DNA of 64,000 nucleotides from an uncultured Sphingomonadaceae bacterium (lineage in GTDB: Bacteria; Pseudomonadota; Alphaproteobacteria; Sphingomonadales; Sphingomonadaceae): NCBI GenBank assembly GCA_947499255.1, contig CANMNF010000002.1:880430-944429 (forward strand). The letters are read 5' to 3'. The notes under the pieces were generated by a model. That model saw only the letters and a program-made list of their open reading frames with translations. It searched no databases and was not told where the DNA came from. Below, piece after piece: positions 8,647 through 16,572 of this stretch; position 1 is the first letter of the stretch, and every line of letters starts with the position of its first letter. Both the position numbers and the translations under genes were made by a program.

Positions 8647-9620
8647 TTGCCCGTATCAAAGCTCTGATAGATCCCTTTATTCTCACCTTGTTCGGCACGG
8701 TTGTGCTGGCTTCGCTGCTGCCTGCCCGCAACGCTTTTGTGCCGATCGTAGAGTTGGCGGCCGATATCGGTATCGTCGTGCTATTCTTCCTGCATGGCGC
8801 CAAGCTTTCGCGTGAAGCGATTGTTGAAGGGCTCACCAATTGGCGGCTGCATCTGATAGTTCTGGCAGCGACCTATCTGATGTTTCCAATGCTGGGCCTT
8901 GGCGCGAGCCAAATACCTGGAATCTCGCCGCAATTGGCCACCGGAGTGCTGTTTCTCACCCTGCTGCCCTCAACTGTTCAGTCCTCCATCGCTTTTACGG
9001 CAATGGCCAGGGGAAATGTTGCAGCTGCGGTCTGCACAGCATCGTTTTCAAACCTTCTGGGGATATTTGTAACACCGGTTATCGCATTCATTCTCATCGG
9101 CGGAACGGGCATGGAATTTTCCATGACGGTAGTGGGCAAGCTGGCTGGTCAATTGCTGCTGCCTTTTGTCGTTGGACATTTGCTGCGCCCGGTCATTGGT
9201 GGCTGGGTGGCGCGGCGCAAATCAATCGTTGGTCTGGTGGATCGCGGCTCGATCTTGCTGATCGTCTATGTCGCCTTCAGCGCTGCGGTAGTGCAGGGCC
9301 TGTGGGACGAGGTCACTCTTGTCGATCTTGCCCTGGTTATTGCCGCCGCGCTGGCCATACTGGCTGCGGCATTGACCCTTACCTGGGTCGGTGGACGCAC
9401 TTTTGGTCTGGCGCGCGAAGACGCCATTGTGCTGCTGTTTGCAGGCTCTAAGAAGAGCCTTGCCTCAGGGGTACCGATTGCAGGTGTTCTGTTCGCGCCG
9501 GAGGATATCGGGCCAATATTGCTGCCCATTATGCTGTTCCACCAGTTTCAACTCACCGCGTGCGCACTCATCGCGCGCCGCCTTGGAGCCAAAGCGGCAG
9601 CGCAAGAAAGCGCCGCCTGA
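8643..9620 (+). CDS. SBF/bile acid:sodium symporter-family transporter (YfeH type)
   Basis: A 325-residue polytopic inner-membrane protein of the SBF-like family. It has about ten hydrophobic helices, for example ILTLFGTVVLASLLPA, LHLIVLAATYLMFPMLGLG and LLPSTVQSSIAFTAMARGN, the last being the conserved TPSxxSx-like crossover region. The GSKKSLASGVPIAGVLF motif is typical of the YfeH branch. The substrate of this branch is not reliably known. The ATG at 8643 overlaps the guaD stop (ATGA), so the gene is the translationally coupled last member of the purine operon. A purine base, urate, allantoin or degradation product is a reasonable guess. It meets the TetR gene tail to tail with only two bases between stops. 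Confidence 0.85.
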   Translation: MIARIKALIDPFILTLFGTVVLASLLPARNAFVPIVELAADIGIVVLFFLHGAKLSREAIVEGLTNWRLHLIVLAATYLMFPMLGLGASQIPGISPQLATGVLFLTLLPSTVQSSIAFTAMARGNVAAAVCTASFSNLLGIFVTPVIAFILIGGTGMEFSMTVVGKLAGQLLLPFVVGHLLRPVIGGWVARRKSIVGLVDRGSILLIVYVAFSAAVVQGLWDEVTLVDLALVIAAALAILAAALTLTWVGGRTFGLAREDAIVLLFAGSKKSLASGVPIAGVLFAPEDIGPILLPIMLFHQFQLTACALIARRLGAKAAAQESAA

Positions 9621-9622
9621 AA

Positions 9623-10318
9623 TCAGCTTGCTCTGGCCCACTCTGGGGTGGCGAGGTTTTGCGCGGTCACATCGGTGGAAAGCCAAGACCGCAGCAGGGC
9701 CACTGAATGATCAAGCCGCTCTGCCCGCCAATCGGGGCTGCGCAAATTTATATTCAGCAGCGCGCCGAGCGAATAGCTGTTAGCAAGGTGGAACCGGCTG
9801 AGTGCCGCGATGGTGACATAGACCTGTACAGGGTCAACGCCTGGCCGGATCTGGCCCATTTCCTCGCCCCGTTGAAGGATTTCGCGCAATTGCGTGCGCA
9901 AGCGGGCTGCATCTTCGGGTACAGTGGTCGATTGGGCCACAAACTTTCCGCGCATCATGTTCTCTGTGCGCAACAGCCCTTCGAAACACGGATTTTTCTC
10001 AAAATAATCGAAAGTGAAGCGCAACAGCATTTCGAGACAGGCAAGCGGATCGCTGTAGTCATAGTCCAGCTCGCTCTCTTTATTGCGCAAATCTGCATAA
10101 GCGGCTTCAAGAACTGCCAGATACAACGCCTTCTTGTTGCCGAAATAGTGATAGAGCAGACGGATATTGCATTTGGCCGATTTGGCAATCCGCTCGATCC
10201 TGGCGCCGGAAAATCCATGCATGCCGAACTCGCGTGTTGCCGAGTGCAAAATCTTGGCACGCGTTCTATTTGCATCGCGCAACTTGACGGACGACCTGCT
10301 CTTGGACTTCTCGATCAC
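9623..10318 (-). CDS. TetR/AcrR-family transcriptional regulator
   Basis: The 231-residue product has an N-terminal TetR helix-turn-helix (residues ~17-65: TRAKILHSATREFGMHGFSG, IERIAKSAKCNIRLLYHYFGNKKALYLAVLE). Its ligand domain contains LACLEMLLRFTFDYFEKNP, resembling the RutR-like C-terminal domain, whose known member responds to pyrimidines. Start is GTG 10318, preceded at six bases by AGGAG (gatgaggagaaagaa), a strong ribosome site. It is last in the minus-strand purine salvage group, 61 bases after the adenine deaminase gene. It probably controls one or both purine operons in response to a base or its product; the ligand cannot be told from sequence. Confidence 0.9.
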   Translation of the reverse strand: MIEKSKSRSSVKLRDANRTRAKILHSATREFGMHGFSGARIERIAKSAKCNIRLLYHYFGNKKALYLAVLEAAYADLRNKESELDYDYSDPLACLEMLLRFTFDYFEKNPCFEGLLRTENMMRGKFVAQSTTVPEDAARLRTQLREILQRGEEMGQIRPGVDPVQVYVTIAALSRFHLANSYSLGALLNINLRSPDWRAERLDHSVALLRSWLSTDVTAQNLATPEWARAS

Positions 10319-10379
10319 TTCTTTCTCCTCATCCCGACCGCACTTTTAGCCGGGTTTGCCCAAAACGCCAAATTGCGTC

Positions 10380-11396
10380 TCACAAGGATGCCACGGCCAA
10401 GTAGAGGTCGTTTACATGTGCAGCGATAGCTTTGGGGGGCAGGAAGGATCCACTAAAACTGTTCTTGGCAAGCGTTATGAAATCCTCACGATCATAATGG
10501 CCAGTTGCCGCAAGAGCGGCAAAATTGTCATTGATGTAGCCGCCGAAATAGGCCGGATCGTCAGAATTGACCGTCGCCCTTAAACCAGCATTGAGCATCA
10601 CCCGCATGGGATGGTCCGCCATCTCATCCACCACGCACAGTTTCAGATTGGACAGTGGGCACACCGTCAAAGTGATTTGCTCTGCCACGAGGCGAGCCAC
10701 CAATTTATCGTCCTCAAGGGCGCGATTGCCATGGTCGATCCGGTCAATACCGAGCAGATCGAGCGCTTGGCTGACATAGGTAGGCGGCCCCTCTTCACCG
10801 GCATGCGCAACGCGTTTGAGGCCCAGAGCTCCGGCGCGGCGAAACACTTCGGCAAACTTCTCGGGAGGATGGCCCACTTCGGAGGAATCCAGTCCCACCC
10901 CCAGCAGCCGATCGTACCACGGTTCTGCCATTGTCAGCGTCGCCAGCGCAGCCTCTTCGGGCAAATGACGCAAGAAGCACATGATCAGCCCGGAGGTGAT
11001 GCCATGCCTTTGCTGCGCTTGTGCCATCGCTGAAAGCAAGCCTTCAATTACCGCCTCGAACGCGATGCCCCTGTCTGTATGGGTCTGCGGATCGAAGAAT
11101 ATCTCGGCATGGCGTACATTGTCTGCAGCCGCCCGGTCGAAATAGGCGCTGGCCAGATCATGGAAATCTTGCTGGGTGCAAAGTACTTCGGCACCAGCAT
11201 AATAGATATCCAGGAAGTCCTGCAACCGCGTGAAGGAATATGCCTCGCGCAGATCAGCAACGCTGGCAAAAGGGATCGACACCCGATTGCGCTGCGCAAG
11301 GGCAAACATCAGTTCAGGCTCAAGCGTACCTTCGATATGCACATGCAGTTCTGCCTTGGGCAATCGCGCGGCAAATTCGGCCAGGGCAAGGCTCAA
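10380..11396 (-). CDS. Adenine deaminase, adenosine-deaminase-like family
   Basis: A metal-dependent (beta/alpha)8 deaminase of the ADA family. Motifs: LPKAELHVHIEGTLEPE (H18xH20), SSEVGHPPEKFAEVF, HAGEEGPPTYV, RIDHGNRALED and NSDDPAYFGGYINDN. The GHPPxKF segment is typical of the adenine (base) rather than adenosine deaminase branch, so adenine to hypoxanthine is most likely. The track start at 11513 would overlap the upstream gene by 101 bases. A TTG at 11396, preceded by GAGGG with seven-base spacing, begins 16 bases after that gene's stop and gives 338 residues with the family-like N-terminus. I prefer this rare TTG start. No signal peptide; cytoplasmic. Confidence 0.85.
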   Translation of the reverse strand: MSLALAEFAARLPKAELHVHIEGTLEPELMFALAQRNRVSIPFASVADLREAYSFTRLQDFLDIYYAGAEVLCTQQDFHDLASAYFDRAAADNVRHAEIFFDPQTHTDRGIAFEAVIEGLLSAMAQAQQRHGITSGLIMCFLRHLPEEAALATLTMAEPWYDRLLGVGLDSSEVGHPPEKFAEVFRRAGALGLKRVAHAGEEGPPTYVSQALDLLGIDRIDHGNRALEDDKLVARLVAEQITLTVCPLSNLKLCVVDEMADHPMRVMLNAGLRATVNSDDPAYFGGYINDNFAALAATGHYDREDFITLAKNSFSGSFLPPKAIAAHVNDLYLAVASL

Positions 11397-11412
11397 CGCA
11401 TGACCCTCAGCT

Positions 11413-12978
11413 TCAAAACACCCATGTCGAAACAGCTGTTTCAAAGCTGCGGAAAGATTGTTCCAGCCGCCACTGTTCGCGCGCTTTGTCGCTGCTGGCG
11501 AGCAATTGTGCACATGCTCCGGTAACCTTTGTCGATGAAGCGAGGAAGTCTGCCTGACACGCAGTTACAGGAGTGCCAAGCTGACGCCCTGACCACAAGC
11601 TGTTGCCGGGCAGAAAGGAATATTCCAGCGAGGCACGCGAAACTTCCTTCAGATCGCCATAGTCGAACCCATGTTCGGTCACGGCTCGGTGGTACTCATT
11701 GCTCATGTCGATGCGCAAAACGCCTTCATCATCGGTCGACAGCACAATTGGCACCCCTGCTGTGCGGTAAAGGGCCATAGGATGCTCTTCCCCCCTCACA
11801 TCAAGGATCACGTCATTGCTCGACAAGTTGACTTCCACAGCAATGCCTTCGCGTGCCATCTTCGCCAGAGTGTTTACCGCATCGGTTTCATAAGCGATCG
11901 CTGTGCCATGGCCGATGCGCCGCGCGCCGGCCACATTGATGGCTTTGGCGATGTGATCTTCCATATCTGTTGGCGGGACCTGCCCCAAAGCAAATTCCCC
12001 TGCATGCAAGGTCAACAAACCACCGCCGAACTGTTCGCCAAGCCAGCGGAACATGCGCATATGCAGATCATAATCGCGCCGGGCGACAGGTCCATCCTCG
12101 GGCTGCACGATATTGGTGCCGAAATACCGCGGGTCATGCTGCGCCATTGCAAAGCCGAATGCCATGTGACGAAAAACCTGCCGCTGTTCGAATTCTCGCA
12201 GCACCTGCATATTGAACCGCACTGTGATAGCACAGGCTGGCTCGGGCGTTGCTGTATCGCAGCCCAGATCGGCCCTCGCATCGGCCACCATGGCATCGAT
12301 ATCGGCGCTGGCCGCTGCAAGCAGTGCTGGCAATTCGGTACGCAGTCTGGCCAGCTCGGTAGCGAAGTCCGCTCCGTCCATCATCCCGTCTGGCCCCTCG
12401 ATCATCGCTCGGACCAGCGGGAGCGGATTGTGCATCAGTTCCAGATAATGGACATTGTCTTTTGCGGCATAACGCATGGTATATGCCAATACCTTACCCG
12501 GCGCTGCCACTGCGCTGGCGCCAAATTTGTCAAAGGTGGCGAAAAACTGGCCATGTCCGGTGATATCGTTGCGACCAACGCCGCGTTGCCAGGCGCGGGT
12601 GGACATCGCATCGATCATGTCATCGTATAGCGAGGGGTTGCGCGTTCCCAAGTCCAGCGCCTCCATCCCTGGTGCACAGGGCGGTGGCACAATAGCACCG
12701 GCTTCAGCATCGATACACAGCCCGTTTTGCGCCGCCCACTGCAAATAGTGCTCTGAATAGGGCGAGCCGGAGATGTGATTGTGCAAATCGGCACCCTTGG
12801 GCATCGCCTGGACGAAAACACGCAGCCGCGCGGCATTGTCCTTTACTTGCTCGAACACAGAGGCCGCAGTTGCCTCACGCATCGCAGGACCGGTCTCTTT
12901 CGCGAGGAGCGGCGATGCCGTGCCAATGGTGCAAGCCAGAAGTCCAGCGGTGAGCGCCGCACGCTTTGCCCGCAACAT
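11413..12978 (-). CDS. Exported adenosine deaminase (ADGF/CECR1-like)
   Basis: A 521-residue member of the adenosine deaminase superfamily with an N-terminal Sec signal (ALTAGLLACTIGTASPLLAKE), predicting a periplasmic or outer-membrane-facing enzyme. Metal motifs: KGADLHNHISGS (H66, H68), LTLHAGEFALG, RRIGHGTAI and LSTDDEGVLR. Long insertions between motifs resemble secreted ADGF/CECR1-type deaminases rather than compact cytoplasmic ADA. It should convert extracellular adenosine or deoxyadenosine to inosine. ATG at 12978 shares its A with the TGA stop of the nucleoside hydrolase gene upstream (TGATG coupling); the TTG at 12981 in the track is less likely. The next gene begins 16 bases after its stop. 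Confidence 0.85.
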   Translation of the reverse strand: MLRAKRAALTAGLLACTIGTASPLLAKETGPAMREATAASVFEQVKDNAARLRVFVQAMPKGADLHNHISGSPYSEHYLQWAAQNGLCIDAEAGAIVPPPCAPGMEALDLGTRNPSLYDDMIDAMSTRAWQRGVGRNDITGHGQFFATFDKFGASAVAAPGKVLAYTMRYAAKDNVHYLELMHNPLPLVRAMIEGPDGMMDGADFATELARLRTELPALLAAASADIDAMVADARADLGCDTATPEPACAITVRFNMQVLREFEQRQVFRHMAFGFAMAQHDPRYFGTNIVQPEDGPVARRDYDLHMRMFRWLGEQFGGGLLTLHAGEFALGQVPPTDMEDHIAKAINVAGARRIGHGTAIAYETDAVNTLAKMAREGIAVEVNLSSNDVILDVRGEEHPMALYRTAGVPIVLSTDDEGVLRIDMSNEYHRAVTEHGFDYGDLKEVSRASLEYSFLPGNSLWSGRQLGTPVTACQADFLASSTKVTGACAQLLASSDKAREQWRLEQSFRSFETAVSTWVF

Positions 12979-14117
12979 CAATTTGCACCGCGCTTGGCAA
13001 ACAGCTCAACCATCAACGCTTCGAGCGCTTGAGGATCGACCTGCTTGACAATATTGGCCGGTTGTTCGCCAAGCCCGGGAGCATAGGGCGCGAACCACGT
13101 GACCATATCGCCATATCCCGGTCCGAATTCTGTGTTGTAGTCGACCATCAGTTCTTCTTCCTCCGTGATCAATTCCGGCCGCAGCCAGATGCCAGCTGCG
13201 GATTCGTCCCACAGCGGAAAGTTTGGCTCCATCGTGCGCAGCATTTGCGCCACCGCCGGACTGGACACCTGTGCCAGCCGTTCCAGCAATTCAGGCGTCA
13301 GCTGCGTCGATGTGGTCGGATCGATCGGGAGGATGGTGATTTTGCGCCATGGGCTGCGCGATACGATGCTGGCCGCTTCCGGGTCGAAGCGAATGTTAAA
13401 TTCGCGCCGCGGCGTATTTACGAATTCGCGAGCAAATTCCGCTGCCGGTTCGTTGTCCAATGTTTGACGCGGGCTAAGGCTTCCGCCCATATAGACCAGT
13501 TCTTTCGCAAGCGAGGCAAACTGTGGATCGAGCCTTTGGGCAAGTGCCAGATTGGTCATCGGACCAGCGGCGAAGATGGTCACCTCGCCGGGATGCGCGC
13601 GCACCATGCGGATCATGAAATTGGCGGCAATTTCATCCTGTTTGGTGATCGTCGGATTGCCATTGGGCAGTTCGACCGGATCATTCGGGCCAAAATAGGG
13701 CGGGGCCGACTGGAGAGTTGGCTCTACCCATTCTTTCATCCATGCGCCTTTCCATGTCAGCTTGCCATGAAGCGCTTCCCACCGCTCGGTCAACGCTTCG
13801 GAATTGAGCAGCGGATACGTCGCGCCTTCATAGACCGGCACATGCGTTTGATCGGCAATTTCTAGCCCACGCAGGGTCTGCGCTGTCAGGCGATTGACCC
13901 AGGCATTGCCGCTAACCGTGGTAATGCCGAGAATCTCAATCTCGTCGGTAGCATTGAGCAGCATAAGATGCATCAACCCAAAGCCATCATCATCAATAAT
14001 GACCCGGCGCTTGGCATCATGCTCATGCGCCAAGGTGGGGGCGGGCACCAGAGCCATCGCGAGGATAGCCGATAGAGCGGCAAACAAAAGTCGTCGCGCA
14101 GCGTTTAAGATGAGCAT
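12978..14117 (-). CDS. Exported nucleoside hydrolase-like protein with altered active-site motif
   Basis: A 379-residue IUNH-superfamily protein with an N-terminal signal peptide (LLFAALSAILAMALVPAPTLA), so probably periplasmic. Recognisable family features are GITTVSGN, FAAGPMTNLALAQRL, VYMGGSL and the late PLWDESAAGIW. The usual N-terminal DxDPGxDD calcium motif reads IIDDDGFGLMHLML, and the active-site His of the PLHD-like segment is Trp. Ordinary inosine or uridine hydrolase activity is therefore uncertain. ATG 14117 (track start 14186 is too early) has caggag 11 bases upstream and starts the signal peptide. It precedes exported adenosine deaminase, which suggests inosine or another purine nucleoside as substrate. 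Confidence 0.8.
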   Translation of the reverse strand: MLILNAARRLLFAALSAILAMALVPAPTLAHEHDAKRRVIIDDDGFGLMHLMLLNATDEIEILGITTVSGNAWVNRLTAQTLRGLEIADQTHVPVYEGATYPLLNSEALTERWEALHGKLTWKGAWMKEWVEPTLQSAPPYFGPNDPVELPNGNPTITKQDEIAANFMIRMVRAHPGEVTIFAAGPMTNLALAQRLDPQFASLAKELVYMGGSLSPRQTLDNEPAAEFAREFVNTPRREFNIRFDPEAASIVSRSPWRKITILPIDPTTSTQLTPELLERLAQVSSPAVAQMLRTMEPNFPLWDESAAGIWLRPELITEEEELMVDYNTEFGPGYGDMVTWFAPYAPGLGEQPANIVKQVDPQALEALMVELFAKRGAN

Positions 14118-14206
14118 CGAAGCAAGAATCTCCTGACCGGACCGATAGGTTGACCGCGAGTGTGCTGGAGTTCGAAAAAAATGCAAGAAGTAAAACCATA
14201 CTTACT

Positions 14207-14236
14207 TATATATTTTCGTTTGCCCCAGCGAATCAA
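14207..14236 (-). promoter_or_regulatory. Candidate promoter of the nucleoside hydrolase/deaminase operon
   Basis: On the minus strand a TTGATT (14236-14231) and TATATA (14212-14207) are separated by 18 bases, about 90 bases upstream of the ATG at 14117. The 138-base gap between LysR and this gene is locally AT-rich only here. No operator is obvious. Recognised by eye only. Confidence 0.35.
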
Positions 14237-14255
14237 TCTGCCCGGACAAAAGGCC

Positions 14256-15176
14256 TCACATGGATCTGGGCCAGCCTACGATTGCTTCGAAATCGCGCTC
14301 GATCTCGGTCAGCAGGGCTGCTGCTGCATGGGAAGGGCGTCTTGCGCTGTTGGTGCAAAGGGCAAGTGTCATTGGGTGCAGTATGGGATCGTACAGCGGA
14401 ACAAAGGCCACCAAGCCTGCCTCCAGCTCAGGGATGGCATCAAGCGCCGTAAGCACGCCAACGCCAGCACCCTCCGTGACCAGTGAGACGATCATCTGGA
14501 TATTGTCTGTAGTCACCTTGTGATGCCAGGAAGCGTCGATACTGCCTTCAAGCACGGCAATCTGCTGCGCCACGGCCAAAGGTTCGGCAGGAACAATCAG
14601 GGCTTCGCCAGCACAGTGCGAAAAACGCGCCCGCTTCTGACTGGATAGTGTGTGGCCGGGCGTCACCAGCAGGCCAAGCGGGATCTCCGTAAAAGCGCGG
14701 ACAGACAGATCGCGGAAACTGTGCGGTTCAAAAAGGATGGCAAAATCGACTTCGCCTTCGATCACAGCACGACGCGCTACATCATTTTCAAGCACTCTGA
14801 CATTGGCGGAAATGCCTTCATAGCGATCAAGCAGGCCACCAAGCACACGAGGGAATGCGCCTTTGGCCAGTGCGTCAATCAGCGCAATTTCGACATGGCC
14901 GCGCCTGAGGCCCTGCAGGTCTTCAAAACTGGCGCGCAGCCCGCTGAGCTCATGTTGCCATTTAAGACCGTTTGCCATCAGCATCTCGCCTGCTGCGGTC
15001 GGACGCAATCCTCCGGGAAGCCGTTCAAACAGGGGCAAGCCCAGCTCAGCTTCGGCATTCAGAATTTGCCGATCAATGGCAGAGGGGGAAACGTTCAGCT
15101 GATCGGCAGCGCGGCGGATTGAGCCGGCCTTTCCAACGGCCACAAAGTAGCGCAAGAAGCGGGAGAATGCGGGCAC
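14256..15176 (-). CDS. LysR-family transcriptional regulator
   Basis: A 306-residue LysR-type regulator. The winged HTH is at residues ~5-64 (FLRYFVAVGKAGSIRRAADQLNVSPSAIDRQI, ELGLPLFERLPGGLRPTAAG). The periplasmic-binding-like effector domain follows, with VEIALIDALAKGAFPRVL and VTEGAGVGVLTALDAIPEL. The start is GTG 15176, the most upstream in frame, and I see no good ribosome site before it. It lies immediately upstream of, and in the same direction as, the nucleoside salvage operon, with 138 bases between. It may regulate that operon, though it could belong with the upstream unknown operon, whose last gene ends 82 bases away. Effector unknown. Confidence 0.92.
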   Translation of the reverse strand: MPAFSRFLRYFVAVGKAGSIRRAADQLNVSPSAIDRQILNAEAELGLPLFERLPGGLRPTAAGEMLMANGLKWQHELSGLRASFEDLQGLRRGHVEIALIDALAKGAFPRVLGGLLDRYEGISANVRVLENDVARRAVIEGEVDFAILFEPHSFRDLSVRAFTEIPLGLLVTPGHTLSSQKRARFSHCAGEALIVPAEPLAVAQQIAVLEGSIDASWHHKVTTDNIQMIVSLVTEGAGVGVLTALDAIPELEAGLVAFVPLYDPILHPMTLALCTNSARRPSHAAAALLTEIERDFEAIVGWPRSM

Positions 15177-15258
15177 TGAGCGAAGCTTTCGTTCTCAAAA
15201 ATGCAACGGTTTGGTGGATGCTATTGCACAAATTGGAACGTGGCAAGTTGCGGGCTGT

Positions 15259-16572
15259 TCAGCTTGTCTGGGAAAATACCCGCTCATAGATTTGACGCAC
15301 GCTTGATAGTCCACCCGCGACCATCTGCTCAGGCGTGACGCCGCGCGCATTCGCCAATTGCGGATTGGCTCCGCGCGCTGCCAATACGGACAGCATCGAT
15401 TCCAGGTCTGCAAACTCCCGCCAAACGATGCGATGGAGCGCGGCCTGCCCCTGCGGGTCGGTGAAATTTGCATCAGGTGCCAACGTCAACGCATAGGCCA
15501 GCGCTTTGGCGCTTTCTCCCTCAGCTGCAGCCAGTACGATATTGGTACCGTCCTTGGCTATAAAGGCTGGATCTGCGCCCAGTTCGATAAGTTTCTGCAT
15601 GGCATCCGGCTGCCCTGACTTTGCGGCAAGCAGCAGGGGAGGTGTGGGCGGGACTGGCGGCGGCGGAACGCCAAAATTCGCTTCAGTCACCCAAGTTATG
15701 CGGGCAGCGCCAGTTGTCCCATTGGGATCAGCGCCAAGTTCAACCAATTGCTCCAGCAAAGGGATGGCACCCAATTTCGCCGCGACATGTAGCGGCAATT
15801 CACCGTTGCGATCATGCTTGGCAAGATCAAAGCGCCCGCGCGCGAGCAGCATTTGCGCAGCCGCGATATTTTCCTGATATAATGCCAGTTGCAGCGCGCT
15901 GGTATTTTCAGGACCGCGATGTTCCAGGTTTGCTCCGGCATCGAGCAACATATTTGTCGCCTGTGCGTCTTTGCTTGTTATGGCAAAAAACAATGGCGTG
16001 AACGCAGCCTTGGAAACGCGATTAACTTGCGCTCCGGCATCGATCAGCGCGCGCATCGCCACCAGATTGCCGCTGCTCGCAGCCCACATCAGCGCTGATT
16101 GCCCGCGCGTATCCACGGTATCGACCCGCGCTCCGGCATCAAGCAATCGCAGGACGCTCGTCCCTGTAGAAAAGCGCGCGCACAAAGCAAGCGGTGCAAC
16201 CCCATCAGGCGCTGTGAAATTCACATCTGCGCCAGCATCAAGCAGGGCGAGCACAATGGTTTCATCCCCGCGCTCACACGCCAGCGCAAGTGCCGTTAGG
16301 CCGTTCACATCGGCCAGATCGGGATTAGCCTGCGCTTGCAGCAAGGCTGTTACCATGCCCAAATCCTGCAATTCGATCGCACGCAACAAGGGCCGTTCGC
16401 CGTAAGCGAGCGCAGCATCGGGATCAGCGCCTGCGGCAAGCGCATCAATTACTGCGCCTGTATCTGCCGCTGAAATAGCCCGTACCAGTGCATCATCATC
16501 ACTTTGCGCTGCAGCGCCTGAAGCCAATGCGAGCGCAGCCAATCCGCCCAATCCCATGCGGCACTTAAACAT
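15259..16572 (-). CDS. Exported ankyrin-repeat protein
   Basis: A 437-residue protein with a Sec signal (GLGGLAALALASGAAAQ) followed by about eleven ankyrin-type repeats recognisable by LLDAGADVN, LLDAGARVD, LIDAGAQVN, LLDAGANLE, LVELGADPN and LIELGADPA. There is a proline-rich insertion (FGVPPPPVPPTPP) around the middle. ATG 16572 overlaps the stop of the DUF1552 gene by eight bases (ATGTTTAA), so it is the last gene of a three-gene operon. Ankyrin repeats mediate protein-protein contact; here they would act in the periplasm, probably as a partner of the DUF1592 and DUF1552 proteins. No catalytic motif seen. Confidence 0.88.
   Translation of the reverse strand: MFKCRMGLGGLAALALASGAAAQSDDDALVRAISAADTGAVIDALAAGADPDAALAYGERPLLRAIELQDLGMVTALLQAQANPDLADVNGLTALALACERGDETIVLALLDAGADVNFTAPDGVAPLALCARFSTGTSVLRLLDAGARVDTVDTRGQSALMWAASSGNLVAMRALIDAGAQVNRVSKAAFTPLFFAITSKDAQATNMLLDAGANLEHRGPENTSALQLALYQENIAAAQMLLARGRFDLAKHDRNGELPLHVAAKLGAIPLLEQLVELGADPNGTTGAARITWVTEANFGVPPPPVPPTPPLLLAAKSGQPDAMQKLIELGADPAFIAKDGTNIVLAAAEGESAKALAYALTLAPDANFTDPQGQAALHRIVWREFADLESMLSVLAARGANPQLANARGVTPEQMVAGGLSSVRQIYERVFSQTS

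Noticed and set aside
11671-12630. 319-codon plus-strand ORF opposite the exported adenosine deaminase
   Set aside because: Shadow ORF; no motif or start context, and deaminase metal motifs are on the minus strand.
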